From the NCBI RefSeq assembly GCF_011801145.1, contig NZ_CP046172.1:4960001-5024000 (forward strand): a stretch of 64,000 nucleotides of DNA. The letters run 5' to 3'. This document shows, in pieces, positions 39,515 to 49,083 of this stretch (position 1 is the stretch's first letter; the number at the start of each line of letters is the position of its first letter). The notes under the pieces were generated by a model. The model saw nothing but the letters and a program-made list of their open reading frames with translations, was not told the origin of the DNA and searched no databases. This stretch comes from Nocardia arthritidis (GTDB lineage: Bacteria; Actinomycetota; Actinomycetes; Mycobacteriales; Mycobacteriaceae). A program made the translations under genes and the position numbers.

Positions 39515-40870
39515 CTAGCTGTTCAGTAGAAAGTGTTCCAGTACGCGGGTTCCGAATTCGAGCGACGCCACCGGAACCCGCTCGTCCACCCCGTGGAACA
39601 GCGCGGAGAAGTCCAGCTCCGGCGGCAGCCGCAGCGGCGCGAAGCCGAAGCAGCGAATTCCCAAGCGCGCGAACGCCTTCGCATCGGTGCCACCGGAGAG
39701 CATATAGGGCACGGTGCGGCCGTCCGGGTCGTGGGCGAGGATGGCGGCGTTCATCGCGTCGACCAGATCACCGTCGAAGGTGGTCTCATAGGATTCCAGG
39801 TTGGTGATCCACTCGCGCTCGACGTCCGGACCGATCAGCTCGTCCACCTCACGTAGGAAGGCCTCCAACCGGCCGGGCACCACACGGCAGTCCACCACCG
39901 CCTCGGCGGTCTGCGGGATGACGTTGGCCTTGTAGCCGGCCTGCAGCATGGTCGGGTTCGCGGTATCGCGCAGGGTGGCGCCGATGATCCGGGATATGGT
40001 GCCCAGTTTGGCCAGCTGCCCGTCCAGATCCGGGCTCGCCGGATCGAATTCCAGACCGCTCTCCTCGGCCACCGCGGCCAGGAATTCCGCCACCGAATCC
40101 GAAATCACAAGGGGGAAGGTGTGTTTCCCGAGCCGGGCGACCGCGTCGGCCAGGATGGTCACCGCGTTGTCCTCGTGCAGGAACGAGCCGTGCCCGGCCC
40201 TGGCCTTGGCGCGCAGCCGCATCCAGCCGAGCCCCTTCTCGGCGGTCTCGACCAGATAGAACCGGCTCTCGGTGCCGTCGCGGCGCGGCACCGTCAGCGA
40301 GAATCCGCCGACCTCGCCGACCGCCTCGGTGACGCCGGCGAACAGGTCGGGCCGGTTGTCCACCAGCCAGTGCGAACCCCATTTGCCGCCGTTCTCCTCG
40401 TCGGCGAGGAAGGCGAATACTATATCGCGCGGCGGCACCGTGCCTTCCAGCTTGAACTGCCTGGCCACGGCCAGCATCATGCCGACCATATCCTTCATAT
40501 CGATGGCGCCGCGGCCCCACACGTAGCCGTCGCGGATCGCGCCGGAGAAGGGGTGCACGCTCCAGTCGGCGGCCTGGGCGGGCACCACGTCCAGGTGGCC
40601 GTGCATCAACAGCGCGCCGCGATTCGGGTCGGCGCCCGCCAGCCGGGCGAATACATTCCCGCGTCCGGGCGCACCGGATTCCACGTATTCGGTGGTGTAA
40701 CCCGCCTGATGCAGCTGGTCGGCCACCCACTGGGCGCATTCGCGCTCGCCCTTCGTGGTGGCCAGCTCGCCGGTGTTCGAGGTGTCGAACTGGATCAGTT
40801 TGCTGACCAGTTCCACCACCTCGCCGACGGCATGCGAGTTTCGGTTCGGATCTTCGACGGTTGCGGACAC
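39515..40870 (-). CDS. M20-family metallopeptidase / dipeptidase
   Basis: 451 residues from the GTG at 40870 ([11 protein letters not shown]), chosen because the frame upstream is Arg-rich and gggta-like purines precede it. Zn ligands are visible: His in MHGHLDVV, Asp in GRGAIDMKD, the catalytic Glu pair in ADEENGG, and the late His in [10 protein letters not shown] dimerisation lid domain lies between. This is the M20 family of aminoacylases and dipeptidases; the substrate is not known. Confidence 0.9.
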   Translation of the reverse strand: MSATVEDPNRNSHAVGEVVELVSKLIQFDTSNTGELATTKGERECAQWVADQLHQAGYTTEYVESGAPGRGNVFARLAGADPNRGALLMHGHLDVVPAQAADWSVHPFSGAIRDGYVWGRGAIDMKDMVGMMLAVARQFKLEGTVPPRDIVFAFLADEENGGKWGSHWLVDNRPDLFAGVTEAVGEVGGFSLTVPRRDGTESRFYLVETAEKGLGWMRLRAKARAGHGSFLHEDNAVTILADAVARLGKHTFPLVISDSVAEFLAAVAEESGLEFDPASPDLDGQLAKLGTISRIIGATLRDTANPTMLQAGYKANVIPQTAEAVVDCRVVPGRLEAFLREVDELIGPDVEREWITNLESYETTFDGDLVDAMNAAILAHDPDGRTVPYMLSGGTDAKAFARLGIRCFGFAPLRLPPELDFSALFHGVDERVPVASLEFGTRVLEHFLLNS

Positions 40871-40938
40871 GTACCCTTTCCTACCATCTGGCGTGTCGCG
40901 CGACGCGCCGATCCCGGCACGCGAGGCCGCTCCGCCAC

Positions 40939-41487
40939 TTAGTCCGGCTGCGTGGCGGGCAGGCCCGGGTCCAGATCTGGCTGAGCGGAAATCACGACCG
41001 CCGGTCGCGCGGCCGGGAAAACGAACCGGACGAACGCCCAGAAGCGGAAGACCATGCCCAGCGCCGTTCCGACGAGCTGCGCGGCGACGAAATCGGCCAC
41101 GTTCTGGGCGAACGGCGACACCTGCGGCACCTCGAGATGCAACACGTACCGCGATACCCACAGCGGTGCGGTGTTGATCGCGATGGCCAGGAAACTCACC
41201 AGATAGAACAGCGCCGCCTCGTGGTGGGTGCGCCGCCCGCCGCGCGCGTCGAAGGACCACTGTTTGTTCAATATGTAGGAAAGGGTGATCGCCGCCAGTA
41301 CCGCGATCACCTTCGCGGTAATCGGATGCGCTTGCAGCACACTGCCCTTCAGAGTCAGGAAGACCGCCGTGTCCAGGCTGAACGCCGCGACGCCCACCGC
41401 GGCGAAGCGGATGAGCTCGCGCCGCCGCGCCGCACTTCCCAGCGCGGACGTCAGCCGGGCGAAAGCAGGACGCTTGTGAAACTGCAC
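40939..41487 (-). CDS. GtrA-family membrane protein
   Basis: 182 residues with four transmembrane helices and the GtrA opening ELIRFAAVGVAAFSLDTAVFLTL, then SYILNKQWSFD. GtrA-like proteins are proposed to flip polyprenyl-phosphate-linked sugars across the membrane. That is of interest because a polyprenol-phosphate hexose synthase (54754-55512) and a GT87 transferase (47482-49053) lie in the neighbouring cluster. The start is 95 bp from the divergent polyketide synthase gene. Confidence 0.85.
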   Translation of the reverse strand: MQFHKRPAFARLTSALGSAARRRELIRFAAVGVAAFSLDTAVFLTLKGSVLQAHPITAKVIAVLAAITLSYILNKQWSFDARGGRRTHHEAALFYLVSFLAIAINTAPLWVSRYVLHLEVPQVSPFAQNVADFVAAQLVGTALGMVFRFWAFVRFVFPAARPAVVISAQPDLDPGLPATQPD

Positions 41488-41581
41488 AGGTACAGTGTCA
41501 TCCGGATTCGGTTACCCCACAACAAGATCGATCGATTCACCGCGAAATCACCGTCGCGGCCCGATCGGGGCAGGTGAGACA

Positions 41582-44242
41582 GTGACGCAACCCGTTGCCG
41601 TGATCGGCATGAGCTGCCGCTTCGCCGGGGCGGCCGATTCGCCGGAAGCGCTGTGGCGCATGCTGATCGACGAGGTCGACGCGGTGGGCGCGCCGCCGCC
41701 CGGCCGCGGCCCGCAGCACGGCGCCTATCTGCCCGATGTCGCCGGATTCGATGCCGAATTCTTCGGTATCACCCCGCGCGAGGCCACCGAGATGGATCCG
41801 CAGCAGCGCCTCGCGCTCGAACTCGCCTGGGAGGCGTTGGAGGACGCCGGAATCCGGCCCGGCGCCGCACCCGATACGACCGTGTTCTTCGCCAACAAGT
41901 TCAACGACTATCGGGCGTTGAAGATCGCCCGCGGCGTGCCGCCCAATCCGTTCACCAGCACCGGCGACGTGGAAGGCGTTATCGCCAACCGGATTTCGTA
42001 TTTCCTCGGCTTCGACGGGCCGAGTACGACGGTGAACGCCTCGTGCGCGGGCTCGCTCGTCGCGGTCCATCTGGCGTGCCAGGCGCTGCGCGCCGGTGAA
42101 TCCTCGCTCGCGCTGGCCGGTGGGGTGCAGCTGAATCTGATCCCCGAGACGACGAACGGCCTGGCCCGGCTCGGCGTGCTGTCGCCACGCGGACGGTCAC
42201 ACACCTTCGACGCGACCGCCGACGGATACGCGCGCGGCGAGGGCGGCGCCGTCGTCGTGCTGAAACTCCTCGCCGACGCGCTGCGAGACGGTGACCGGAT
42301 CTACTGCACGCTGCTCGGCAGCGCCACCAACAACAACGGCCACCACCGCACCATGCCCGCCAGCAGCTCGGCCGGACAGGAGCAGCTGCTGCGCCGGGCA
42401 TGCGCGGCAGCGGGCGTCGATCCGGCCCGGGTGGATTACCTGGAAGCGCACGGCACCGGCACCGCCGTCGGCGATCGGGCCGAAATCGCCGCGCTCGGTG
42501 CGGTTTACGGCGTCGGCCGGGAGGGTGACTCACCGCTGATCATCGGATCGGTGAAGACGAATATCGGCCACACCGAGGCCGCGGCCGGACTTGCCGGGCT
42601 GGTGAAGGTGGCATTGGCGCTGTGGCATCGGCGAATTCCGCGGAGTCTTCATTTCGACTGTGCCGCAAGCGATCTCGGAGCGCTGGGGTTGCGGGTGGCC
42701 GATGCGGCGCTCGCGTGGCCGGAAACCGGGTGGCCCGCGCGAGCCGCGGTGAGCGCGTTCGGATTCGGGGGGTCGAATGCACATGTTGTGTTGGAGCAGG
42801 CGCCGGTGGGTGCTGCCGGATGGACCGGCGGCCTTCGCGAGGGGATCGACGGTGAGGCCGCGGCGGCGGACGGCGGCAGAGTCCAGCACGCAGGTAGCGA
42901 GGGCGCAGCCGGGCGGACCGGCAGCCTTGGCGAGGGAATCGACGATAGGGCCGCGTCCGCGGACGGCGGCAGAGTCCAACATGCGGGCAGTGAGGGCGCA
43001 GCCGGACGGACCGGCAGCCTCAGCGAGGGAATCGACGATGCGGCCGCGGCCGCAGACGGCGGAAGAGTCCAACACGCGAGTAGCGATGGCGCAGCCGGAC
43101 GGACCGGCAGCCTCAGCGAGGGAATCGACGATGCGGCCGCGGCCGCAGACGGCGGAAGAATCCAGCACGCGGGCAGCGAGGGCGCTGCCGCACACGCGGA
43201 TCGGCTGCTGGTGGTGTCCGCCCGCACCGAAGCGGCGCTGCGGGCGCAGGTGCGGCGGTTGCACGAATACCTGGCGGATCGCCCCGATGTCCCGCTCGAC
43301 GATATCGCGCACACTCTGTGTACGAGAACTCCTTTTGCTCAACGGCTTTCGTTTGTCGCGGACAGCACGGCGGCATTCGTCGAGTTACTGGGCGAACAAC
43401 TCGCCGCCGAGGCGACAGAACCCGGCGACGCCGAGTTGGCCCCGCTCGCCGCTGCGGCGCTGCGACCGGGTAGCGTGCCGCGCCGCGATGTGCTCACCGC
43501 CGTCGGCGCGCTGTTCCGGCGCGGTATCGAACCGGATTGGACTGCGGTGAATCCGGGCGGCCACGTCGTCTCGCTGCCGACGTATCCGTTTCAGCGGCAA
43601 CGGTATTGGGCCACCGACGCTCTCGATTCCGTTGCGGCCGAGCCGGTCTCCACCGCAGCGGCGACTGAACAGGCTCCGCTCGAAAGTTCGCCTCCCCCAG
43701 CCGGTTCCGTCGAGGCGGTCGACGAACGTGCACTGCGTGACCTCGTCGCCGAGGAACTCGCCGCAGTAATCGGTGTGCAGGCCGCCGCGATCGACAGGCG
43801 GCAGAACTTCGACCGGCTCGGCGTCGGGTCGGTCCATGCCGTCGAGCTCAGCGGCAGACTCTCCGCGGAACTCGGTACGACCGTACCCGCGGCCATCGTC
43901 TGGGGGTGTCCGACCGTCGAACTCCTCGCTGCCGAGCTCGCGCGGCGACTACCCGCGACACCGGCTGAGCAGCCCGTCACCATGCCCCTGCCGGGAACCG
44001 CCCCCAGCGGAAGTCCGATCCGCTCCGGATCGGCGACCGCCGAACCCAACCCGCGAATACCCGCGACACCGGCTGAGCAGCCCGTCACCATGCCCCTGCC
44101 GGGAACCGCCCCCAGCGGAAGTCCGATCCGCTCGGGACCGGCGACCGCCGAACCCGCACCGCGAACGACCGTCGCGTCAGCGGAAGAGGATCCGCTCTCG
44201 ATCGAAGAGCTCCGCACCCTCGGCCGAGAACTCCTCGGCTGA
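41582..44242 (+). CDS. AT-less polyketide synthase protein: ketosynthase plus acyl carrier protein
   Basis: 886 residues from GTG 41582. Residues 1-435 are a ketosynthase with Cys155 (VNASCAGSL), His290 (AHGTGT) and His330 (NIGHTE), so the catalytic triad is complete although the usual DTACSSS context is altered. A four-copy 31-residue tandem repeat follows (42809-43180), then a flanking linker but no acyltransferase. The linker ends in YPFQRQRYW. An ACP has its Ser750 in LGVGS instead of LGxDS. A two-copy 36-residue repeat (43951-44166) forms the tail. It must be loaded in trans. Confidence 0.9.
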   Translation: MTQPVAVIGMSCRFAGAADSPEALWRMLIDEVDAVGAPPPGRGPQHGAYLPDVAGFDAEFFGITPREATEMDPQQRLALELAWEALEDAGIRPGAAPDTTVFFANKFNDYRALKIARGVPPNPFTSTGDVEGVIANRISYFLGFDGPSTTVNASCAGSLVAVHLACQALRAGESSLALAGGVQLNLIPETTNGLARLGVLSPRGRSHTFDATADGYARGEGGAVVVLKLLADALRDGDRIYCTLLGSATNNNGHHRTMPASSSAGQEQLLRRACAAAGVDPARVDYLEAHGTGTAVGDRAEIAALGAVYGVGREGDSPLIIGSVKTNIGHTEAAAGLAGLVKVALALWHRRIPRSLHFDCAASDLGALGLRVADAALAWPETGWPARAAVSAFGFGGSNAHVVLEQAPVGAAGWTGGLREGIDGEAAAADGGRVQHAGSEGAAGRTGSLGEGIDDRAASADGGRVQHAGSEGAAGRTGSLSEGIDDAAAAADGGRVQHASSDGAAGRTGSLSEGIDDAAAAADGGRIQHAGSEGAAAHADRLLVVSARTEAALRAQVRRLHEYLADRPDVPLDDIAHTLCTRTPFAQRLSFVADSTAAFVELLGEQLAAEATEPGDAELAPLAAAALRPGSVPRRDVLTAVGALFRRGIEPDWTAVNPGGHVVSLPTYPFQRQRYWATDALDSVAAEPVSTAAATEQAPLESSPPPAGSVEAVDERALRDLVAEELAAVIGVQAAAIDRRQNFDRLGVGSVHAVELSGRLSAELGTTVPAAIVWGCPTVELLAAELARRLPATPAEQPVTMPLPGTAPSGSPIRSGSATAEPNPRIPATPAEQPVTMPLPGTAPSGSPIRSGPATAEPAPRTTVASAEEDPLSIEELRTLGRELLG
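42809..43180 (+). repeat. 93-bp in-frame tandem repeat inside the KS-ACP gene (4 copies)
   Basis: Four units of exactly 93 bp (31 codons) start at 42809, 42902, 42995 and 43088. The encoded unit is approximately GAAGRTGSLSEGIDDAAAAA followed by DGGRVQHAGSE; the third and fourth units are almost identical and the first is the most diverged. The insert lies between the ketosynthase and its flanking linker, where extra flexible sequence is likely to be tolerated. Confidence 0.92.
43951..44166 (+). repeat. 108-bp in-frame tandem repeat at the C-terminus of the KS-ACP gene (2 copies)
   Basis: acccgcgacaccggctgagc at 43951 recurs at 44059, an offset of 108 bases. The two units are nearly identical across their length and encode PATPAEQPVTMPLPGTAPSG and a short Ser/Ala-rich continuation. 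Few substitutions imply a recent duplication. The repeat separates the ACP from a short C-terminal helix that could be a docking element. Confidence 0.92.
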
Positions 44243-44290
44243 TGCGGTCCGCATATCGGTGCCGCGGCCAGACACAGGCTGGTAATCCGG

Positions 44291-44328
44291 GTGTCGCCCG
44301 GCCGCAGGAGCCTGCCGCCGGGCAACAC
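44291..44328. terminator. Probable hairpin terminator between convergent genes
   Basis: gtgtcgcccggc at 44291-44302 and gccgggcaacac at 44317-44328 form a 12-bp stem with one mismatch and a 14-base loop. It lies between the KS-ACP stop (44242) and the stop of the convergent small secreted protein gene (44336). No T-tract follows. Confidence 0.5.
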
Positions 44329-44335
44329 TGTCGGA

Positions 44336-44710
44336 TTACAGCCCGCACGCCTTAGGGACGGCGTCGAGCGAACTCTGGAAGGCCGGATCCTCGATCACCC
44401 CGTCCAGGTCCGAATCCGACGCGGTAGCCACCCGATTCAGCTGTGCCACAGCGGCATAGAGCGCGGTCTTCACCGCGCCTTCGTCCGCGTTGGCGGCGGC
44501 CTCCGCGAATTTCGTTGCCTCGTCGGCGAGCAACGCCTTGAAATCCGCCATGTTGTCGATGCCACGACCGAGCTTATGCGCCTTGATGGCCGCATCCGAG
44601 ACAGCCTTGCAGGTCACCTCATCGCTCACCGCGCTCGCGGGACCGGCAACCGCGGTCCACCCGCCGACCACTGCCACCAGTGTCATCGTGGTGAGAATCG
44701 TTCTCCGCAT
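44336..44710 (-). CDS. Small secreted two-cysteine protein (paralogue of 3650-4039)
   Basis: 124 residues from the ATG at 44710, with gagaggga upstream. A Sec signal peptide (MRRTILTTMTLVAVVGGW, cleavage after ASA) precedes a helical mature domain with Cys at its start (VTCKAV) and near the C-terminus (PKACGL). The match to the protein encoded at 3650-4039 covers the whole length, including ALYAAVAQLNRVATASDSDL versus the same pattern there. It separates the KS-ACP gene from the tailoring operon; a role in polyketide export is possible but unproven. Confidence 0.8.
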   Translation of the reverse strand: MRRTILTTMTLVAVVGGWTAVAGPASAVSDEVTCKAVSDAAIKAHKLGRGIDNMADFKALLADEATKFAEAAANADEGAVKTALYAAVAQLNRVATASDSDLDGVIEDPAFQSSLDAVPKACGL

Positions 44711-44847
44711 CCGATATTCTCCCTCTCCACGGAGCTGCGCCCCGAGCGGAGGTATTCCTATCAGCGGCCGCGGCGGACGACAAGACGAATCCGTCAAGGA
44801 CACATCATCTTCCGATCATTCCGCGGCCGCGAAGAGCCGCACTCCTT

Positions 44848-46179
44848 TCAGTCCCGACGCACCGGGCGGATCCGGATCCCGTGCTCCGGCCGCAGGTTCA
44901 CCGAGGCCAGCGGTACCACCGGGTGCGCCGGGTCCAGCTCCAGGCGGAAACGTTGCACGGTCATGGCGAGGACGAGCACCATTTCCGTCATCGACAGGTC
45001 TTTGCCGAGGCAGATGCGTGGGCCGCCGGAGAACGGGAAGTAGGCGAATTTGTGGCGGTCGGCCACCTCGGCGTCGGCGAAGCGCTCGGGGCGGAAGGCC
45101 TCCGGATCGTCCCAGAGTCGCTTGTCGCGGTGAATGTAGTACATGCACAGGGTGATTCGCGCGCCCGCGGGGACCTCGTAGCCGCCGATCACGTCGTCGG
45201 CGATGGGGGTGCGTTCGACGATCCAGGCGGGCGGGTACAGCCGCATCGTCTCCTCGATCACCATGCGGCAGTAGTCGAGTCGGCCGAGGTCGGCGAAATT
45301 CGGTGTGCGCGTGTCGAGCACATCGCGCACCTCGGCCGCAAGGCGCTCCTGTATCTCCGGATGCAGCGCCAGCAGGTAGCAGGCCCAGGACAGCGCGTTG
45401 GCCGGGGATTCGTGCCCGGCCACGAGCAGCGTCTTGATCTCGTTGAGCAGATCCTCCTCCCGCATGCTGTTGCCGTCCTCGTCGCGGGCGCGCACCAGCG
45501 CGGTCAGCACATCGGCGGTCTCACCGCCCTGCCTGCGCTCGTCGATGAGATGGCGCACCACGGCGTCGAGTTCGCCCACCTTGCGCGCCACTTGGCGGGC
45601 CTGCGGCGTCGGGAACGATTGCGGCAGCTTCAGCGGCGCGTTCACCCGTTTCATGATGAATGCGAACGCCGCCCGCATCGCCTCGGTGACCTGTGTTGTG
45701 TCCGTGGACAAGTCGATGCTGAACAGGATGCGCCCGGTCACGGCGAGCAGCAGTTCCACGTAATCGGCGTAGATATCCCGGAATTCGCCCGCCGCACCGT
45801 CCCAGCGGTTCAGCAGCGCGGCCGCGCTGTCGGTGATGCTGTCGGCGAAACCCTTGACATGCGAATGGGAGAACGCCGGATGGATCAGCTTGCGCTGTTT
45901 GCGCCAGTACTCCAGGTGGTTGGTGGTGAGCTGGCCGTCACCGAGCAGGATGCTGAACTCGTCGTAGATCGGGCTCTTGCGATAGTTGGTGTAGTTGTCC
46001 TTCAGGACGTACTCCGTCATCGCCGGATCGGCGATCAGGTAGACCAGCATGGGGCCCGCCTTCACCCGGACCACGTCCCCGTATCCACCGAGCAGCGCGC
46101 CGACGGTGCCCAGCGGATCCTTGCCGAGTTTCGGTAGCATGCGGCCGGTTTCGACCAGGCCGGGCCCAGGTGCCTTCAT
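44848..46179 (-). CDS. Cytochrome P450 (last gene of the tailoring operon)
   Basis: 443 residues from the ATG at 46179. The I-helix oxygen-activation motif is AGHESPANALSW, the ExxR motif is EETMRLYPPAW, and the heme loop FPFSGGPRICLGKD carries the Cys ligand. No N-terminal membrane anchor is present, so it is a soluble bacterial P450 needing separate redox partners. As the eighth gene of an operon with glycosyltransferases and methyltransferases, it probably hydroxylates the polyketide chain or ring. Confidence 0.94.
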   Translation of the reverse strand: MKAPGPGLVETGRMLPKLGKDPLGTVGALLGGYGDVVRVKAGPMLVYLIADPAMTEYVLKDNYTNYRKSPIYDEFSILLGDGQLTTNHLEYWRKQRKLIHPAFSHSHVKGFADSITDSAAALLNRWDGAAGEFRDIYADYVELLLAVTGRILFSIDLSTDTTQVTEAMRAAFAFIMKRVNAPLKLPQSFPTPQARQVARKVGELDAVVRHLIDERRQGGETADVLTALVRARDEDGNSMREEDLLNEIKTLLVAGHESPANALSWACYLLALHPEIQERLAAEVRDVLDTRTPNFADLGRLDYCRMVIEETMRLYPPAWIVERTPIADDVIGGYEVPAGARITLCMYYIHRDKRLWDDPEAFRPERFADAEVADRHKFAYFPFSGGPRICLGKDLSMTEMVLVLAMTVQRFRLELDPAHPVVPLASVNLRPEHGIRIRPVRRD

Positions 46180-46207
46180 CGGGTTGTCTTCTTTCTGAAA
46201 GGTGCGG

Positions 46208-47485
46208 TCACCGCAGCAATTTCGCGTGCGCGCGCAACTGGTTGGTGTAGTCCTGCTTCTCCACCACCAGCGGGTAGCCGTCGGCGTTGTAGAGGCGCAG
46301 TCCCGCATGGAGATTCGGCTGCGGGTTGTGCGTCACATGATCGAAGCGGGTGATCCGGGCCGGGTTCTCCGCCTTGGTCACCAGATACTCGGCGACCAGA
46401 TCGGCCTGCTGCGAGTAGATATCCCAGTGCGATCCGATCGGCCGCACCATCCCGACCACGAACAGGCCGGGTGTGCCCGGCGGAAAGATGTTGAGGTACA
46501 AGTCCGGTCGCGGACTGTCCGCCGCCCAGCGCAGGTGCGCGCGGTCGACCACCGGGTACGACGGGACGAAACCCGTTGCCAGGATCACCATGTCGACCTT
46601 CTCCTCGCTGCCGTCGGCGAAGGTCACCCGATCGTCCTCCAGTGCGGCGATATCCGGTTTCGGGGTGATGTCGCCGTGCGAGTAGTAGTGGTGCAGTTGA
46701 TCGCCCAGCATCGGGATGACGATGCCGTCGGTGAAATCCGGCACCGGCAGGCCGACCGCCATGGACCGCCGCCGCAGATAGCCGAACAGCGCCTGGAACG
46801 CGCGCCTGCGCAGCGGTCGCCACATCCGCCCCTGCAGCAGGGTGTCGGTCGGACGGCCGAGCAGATATTTGGGCATGCAGTAGAAGCCGCGCCTGCTGCT
46901 GTGCAGGGTCTGCGCCGCGTTCACCGCGCAGTCGGACAGGATATCGGCCGCCGACTGGCCCGCGCCGACCACCAGCACCCGCTTACCCAGGATCTGATCC
47001 GGGCCCCGGTACTCGCTCGAATGCAGTACGGGCACAGTGCTGTTGCCGGGGATATCGATACTCCGGGCAGTGTGGTCGACGCCGGTGGCGATGACCACGC
47101 CCGCGTAGCTGGTGCTGGTACCGTCGCCGAGCGTCACCGTCCAGCCGCCGTCAGCGGGTTCGATCCGGCGCACCTCGGTCTGCAGCCGGATCCGCGGCCA
47201 CAGCTCGTATTCGTCGGCGAATGCGTGCAGATAGCGCAGCACCAGTTCGTGCCCCGGATAGTCCGGATAGTCCGCGGGCATCGGGAACCCCGGAAATGCC
47301 TGCACCCCTTTGGAAGCGATCAGGTGGGTGTTGCGGCTGACCGGTGAGCCCGCGCGCCGCGCGTCCCAGATGCCGCCGATTCCGTCGGCCGCCTCCAGCA
47401 CCTCGAAATCGATGCCGCGCGCGGCGAATGCCCGCGCGGTCGCCAAACCCGCTGCGCCGGCGCCGATTACGCAGTATGTGCTCAT
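46208..47485 (-). CDS. Flavin-containing monooxygenase (FMO/BVMO-like)
   Basis: 425 residues. The FAD site GAGAAGLATARAF is at the N-terminus and the NADPH site VVGAGQSAAD follows midway. The fingerprint between them reads PVLHSSEYRG, close to the FMO/Baeyer-Villiger pattern FxGxxxHxxxY. ATGFVPSYP precedes the C-terminal domain. The start overlaps the stop of the GT87 gene as ATGA. With the P450 it provides two oxygenases for the polyketide product. Confidence 0.92.
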   Translation of the reverse strand: MSTYCVIGAGAAGLATARAFAARGIDFEVLEAADGIGGIWDARRAGSPVSRNTHLIASKGVQAFPGFPMPADYPDYPGHELVLRYLHAFADEYELWPRIRLQTEVRRIEPADGGWTVTLGDGTSTSYAGVVIATGVDHTARSIDIPGNSTVPVLHSSEYRGPDQILGKRVLVVGAGQSAADILSDCAVNAAQTLHSSRRGFYCMPKYLLGRPTDTLLQGRMWRPLRRRAFQALFGYLRRRSMAVGLPVPDFTDGIVIPMLGDQLHHYYSHGDITPKPDIAALEDDRVTFADGSEEKVDMVILATGFVPSYPVVDRAHLRWAADSPRPDLYLNIFPPGTPGLFVVGMVRPIGSHWDIYSQQADLVAEYLVTKAENPARITRFDHVTHNPQPNLHAGLRLYNADGYPLVVEKQDYTNQLRAHAKLLR

Positions 47486-49053
47486 GCGGCGCCCACCGGG
47501 GCCGGTTTCGGCGCGTCGGTGCTCGACGCCTCTACTGCACCGGTTCCCTTGCTGGCGCGCAGCGAAAGCGCGAAACACGCTATGTAGATGATGAACTGGC
47601 CGATCAGCGTGAAGTACACGTTCGGCGTATAGAGCGCGACGATCAACCAGGCCACCGAAAGTACCGCGATATTCCGCTTACTGGTCCGCATCAGCCCGGC
47701 GTACACGGCGAACAACCACACCGCGCCCACCGCGATGTACACCCAAGGACCGAACGGGGCACGGAAGGAGGCCAGCGTCAGCACGCCGAGCCAGACCGCG
47801 AGAAGTTCGGCGCGGAAACGGGATCCGTCCGCGCCGGCGCGCAGCCGCCGCTGGATCCGCACCGCGGTGACCACGATCAGCACGAGCAGCAGCAGCGTGT
47901 AGATATTGGTGATCAACCGGGCAGGGCCGTGCGGGTCACCGATATTCCAGCCCATGATGTTCGCCTTGTACGGCAGCCCGAACGGTGAGTAGTTCACCAA
48001 CTGGTTGGCCCGCTGCACCAGCACGAATTCGTGGAATTCGCCGCTGGCCAGCTTCGACCAGGTGCCGTCGGACAGGAACAGTTTCCACGGCTCCCAGCCG
48101 AAGATCGCCAGCGTGAGCAGCGAGTAGATACCGCACCACACCGCGGTCCAGATCGCGGGTCGCCAGCGCCGCTGCACGACGAGATAGGCGAGCAGGATCA
48201 CCGGCGACACCTTCGCGACGATCGCGAAGGCCAATGCCGCGCCGCCGAATATGTTGCGCCGCACGTGGAACAGCGCCATCGCGGCCGCCGCGCCGACGTA
48301 CAGCACCAGCACGTGGATATTGCCGATCTGCAAGGTCGCCAGCGTCGGCAGGCTCAGCCACACCACCGGCGTGAGCGCGGCGATAACACCGCCCTGCTTG
48401 CCGCCGACCCAGCGGGCGATGGCCAGCATGCCGATCAACACCAGCCCCGTGTAGAGCGCGTAGTAGAGCGCGCGCAGCGTCGCGAAATCATGGCTGAACA
48501 GCAGCAGGAACCGGGGCAGCAGCAGGAACGGCGGCGGGTACAGGTAGGCGTCGCGGTCCTGTGGCACCACGCTGGGCAGCACGCTGTCCGCGGCGGCCGA
48601 ATCGTAGCGGTGGATGTTGTACAGGTTCGCCGGATCGTGTTCCGCCACAAGGGCGCCGCTGACGTAGCCGGTCAGGTGGCTCTTCTTCACCAGGAAGTCG
48701 TCGTTGGGCGACAGCGAGGAGCTCACATTGTTCGCGTCGAGGATGAACTGGGTGACCCGCGCCAGCATCACCACCACGACCAGGATCACCACGGTCCACA
48801 GCACCTTCACCAGGATCGGCCGCGCGCGCACCACCTCGCGCCACTCTGCCGGAATCCACGGCACCGCGACCAGGAAAAGCACTGCGGCACAAAGCAATCC
48901 GAGCACCCCGGTGAGCGGACCCGGCGATCCCGCGATGGCCAGCAGAATCATCACCAGCGGGGTGAGGATGCCGACGATGAAGACGGCATACATCGCCGCG
49001 TAATAGTCGAGTGACCCGCGGAACCGGGTCCATGTCCTGGATATCATCTGCAA
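47482..49053 (-). CDS. GT87-family polyprenol-phosphate-hexose-dependent glycosyltransferase
   Basis: 523 residues with about 12 transmembrane helices. The first extracytoplasmic loop (DDFLVKKSHLTGYVSGALV, then AYLYPPPFLLLPRFLLLF) follows the pattern of GT87/GT-C mannosyltransferases such as mycobacterial PimE, in which an acidic residue in this loop is catalytic. Such enzymes take the sugar from a polyprenol-phosphate carrier outside the membrane, which links it to the hexose synthase at 54754-55512 and perhaps to GtrA. ATG 49047 is an alternative start. Confidence 0.85.
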   Translation of the reverse strand: MQMISRTWTRFRGSLDYYAAMYAVFIVGILTPLVMILLAIAGSPGPLTGVLGLLCAAVLFLVAVPWIPAEWREVVRARPILVKVLWTVVILVVVVMLARVTQFILDANNVSSSLSPNDDFLVKKSHLTGYVSGALVAEHDPANLYNIHRYDSAAADSVLPSVVPQDRDAYLYPPPFLLLPRFLLLFSHDFATLRALYYALYTGLVLIGMLAIARWVGGKQGGVIAALTPVVWLSLPTLATLQIGNIHVLVLYVGAAAAMALFHVRRNIFGGAALAFAIVAKVSPVILLAYLVVQRRWRPAIWTAVWCGIYSLLTLAIFGWEPWKLFLSDGTWSKLASGEFHEFVLVQRANQLVNYSPFGLPYKANIMGWNIGDPHGPARLITNIYTLLLLVLIVVTAVRIQRRLRAGADGSRFRAELLAVWLGVLTLASFRAPFGPWVYIAVGAVWLFAVYAGLMRTSKRNIAVLSVAWLIVALYTPNVYFTLIGQFIIYIACFALSLRASKGTGAVEASSTDAPKPAPVGAA

Positions 49054-49083
49054 AACCTGCTGTCTTCCAACGCTTTCTGGGTG

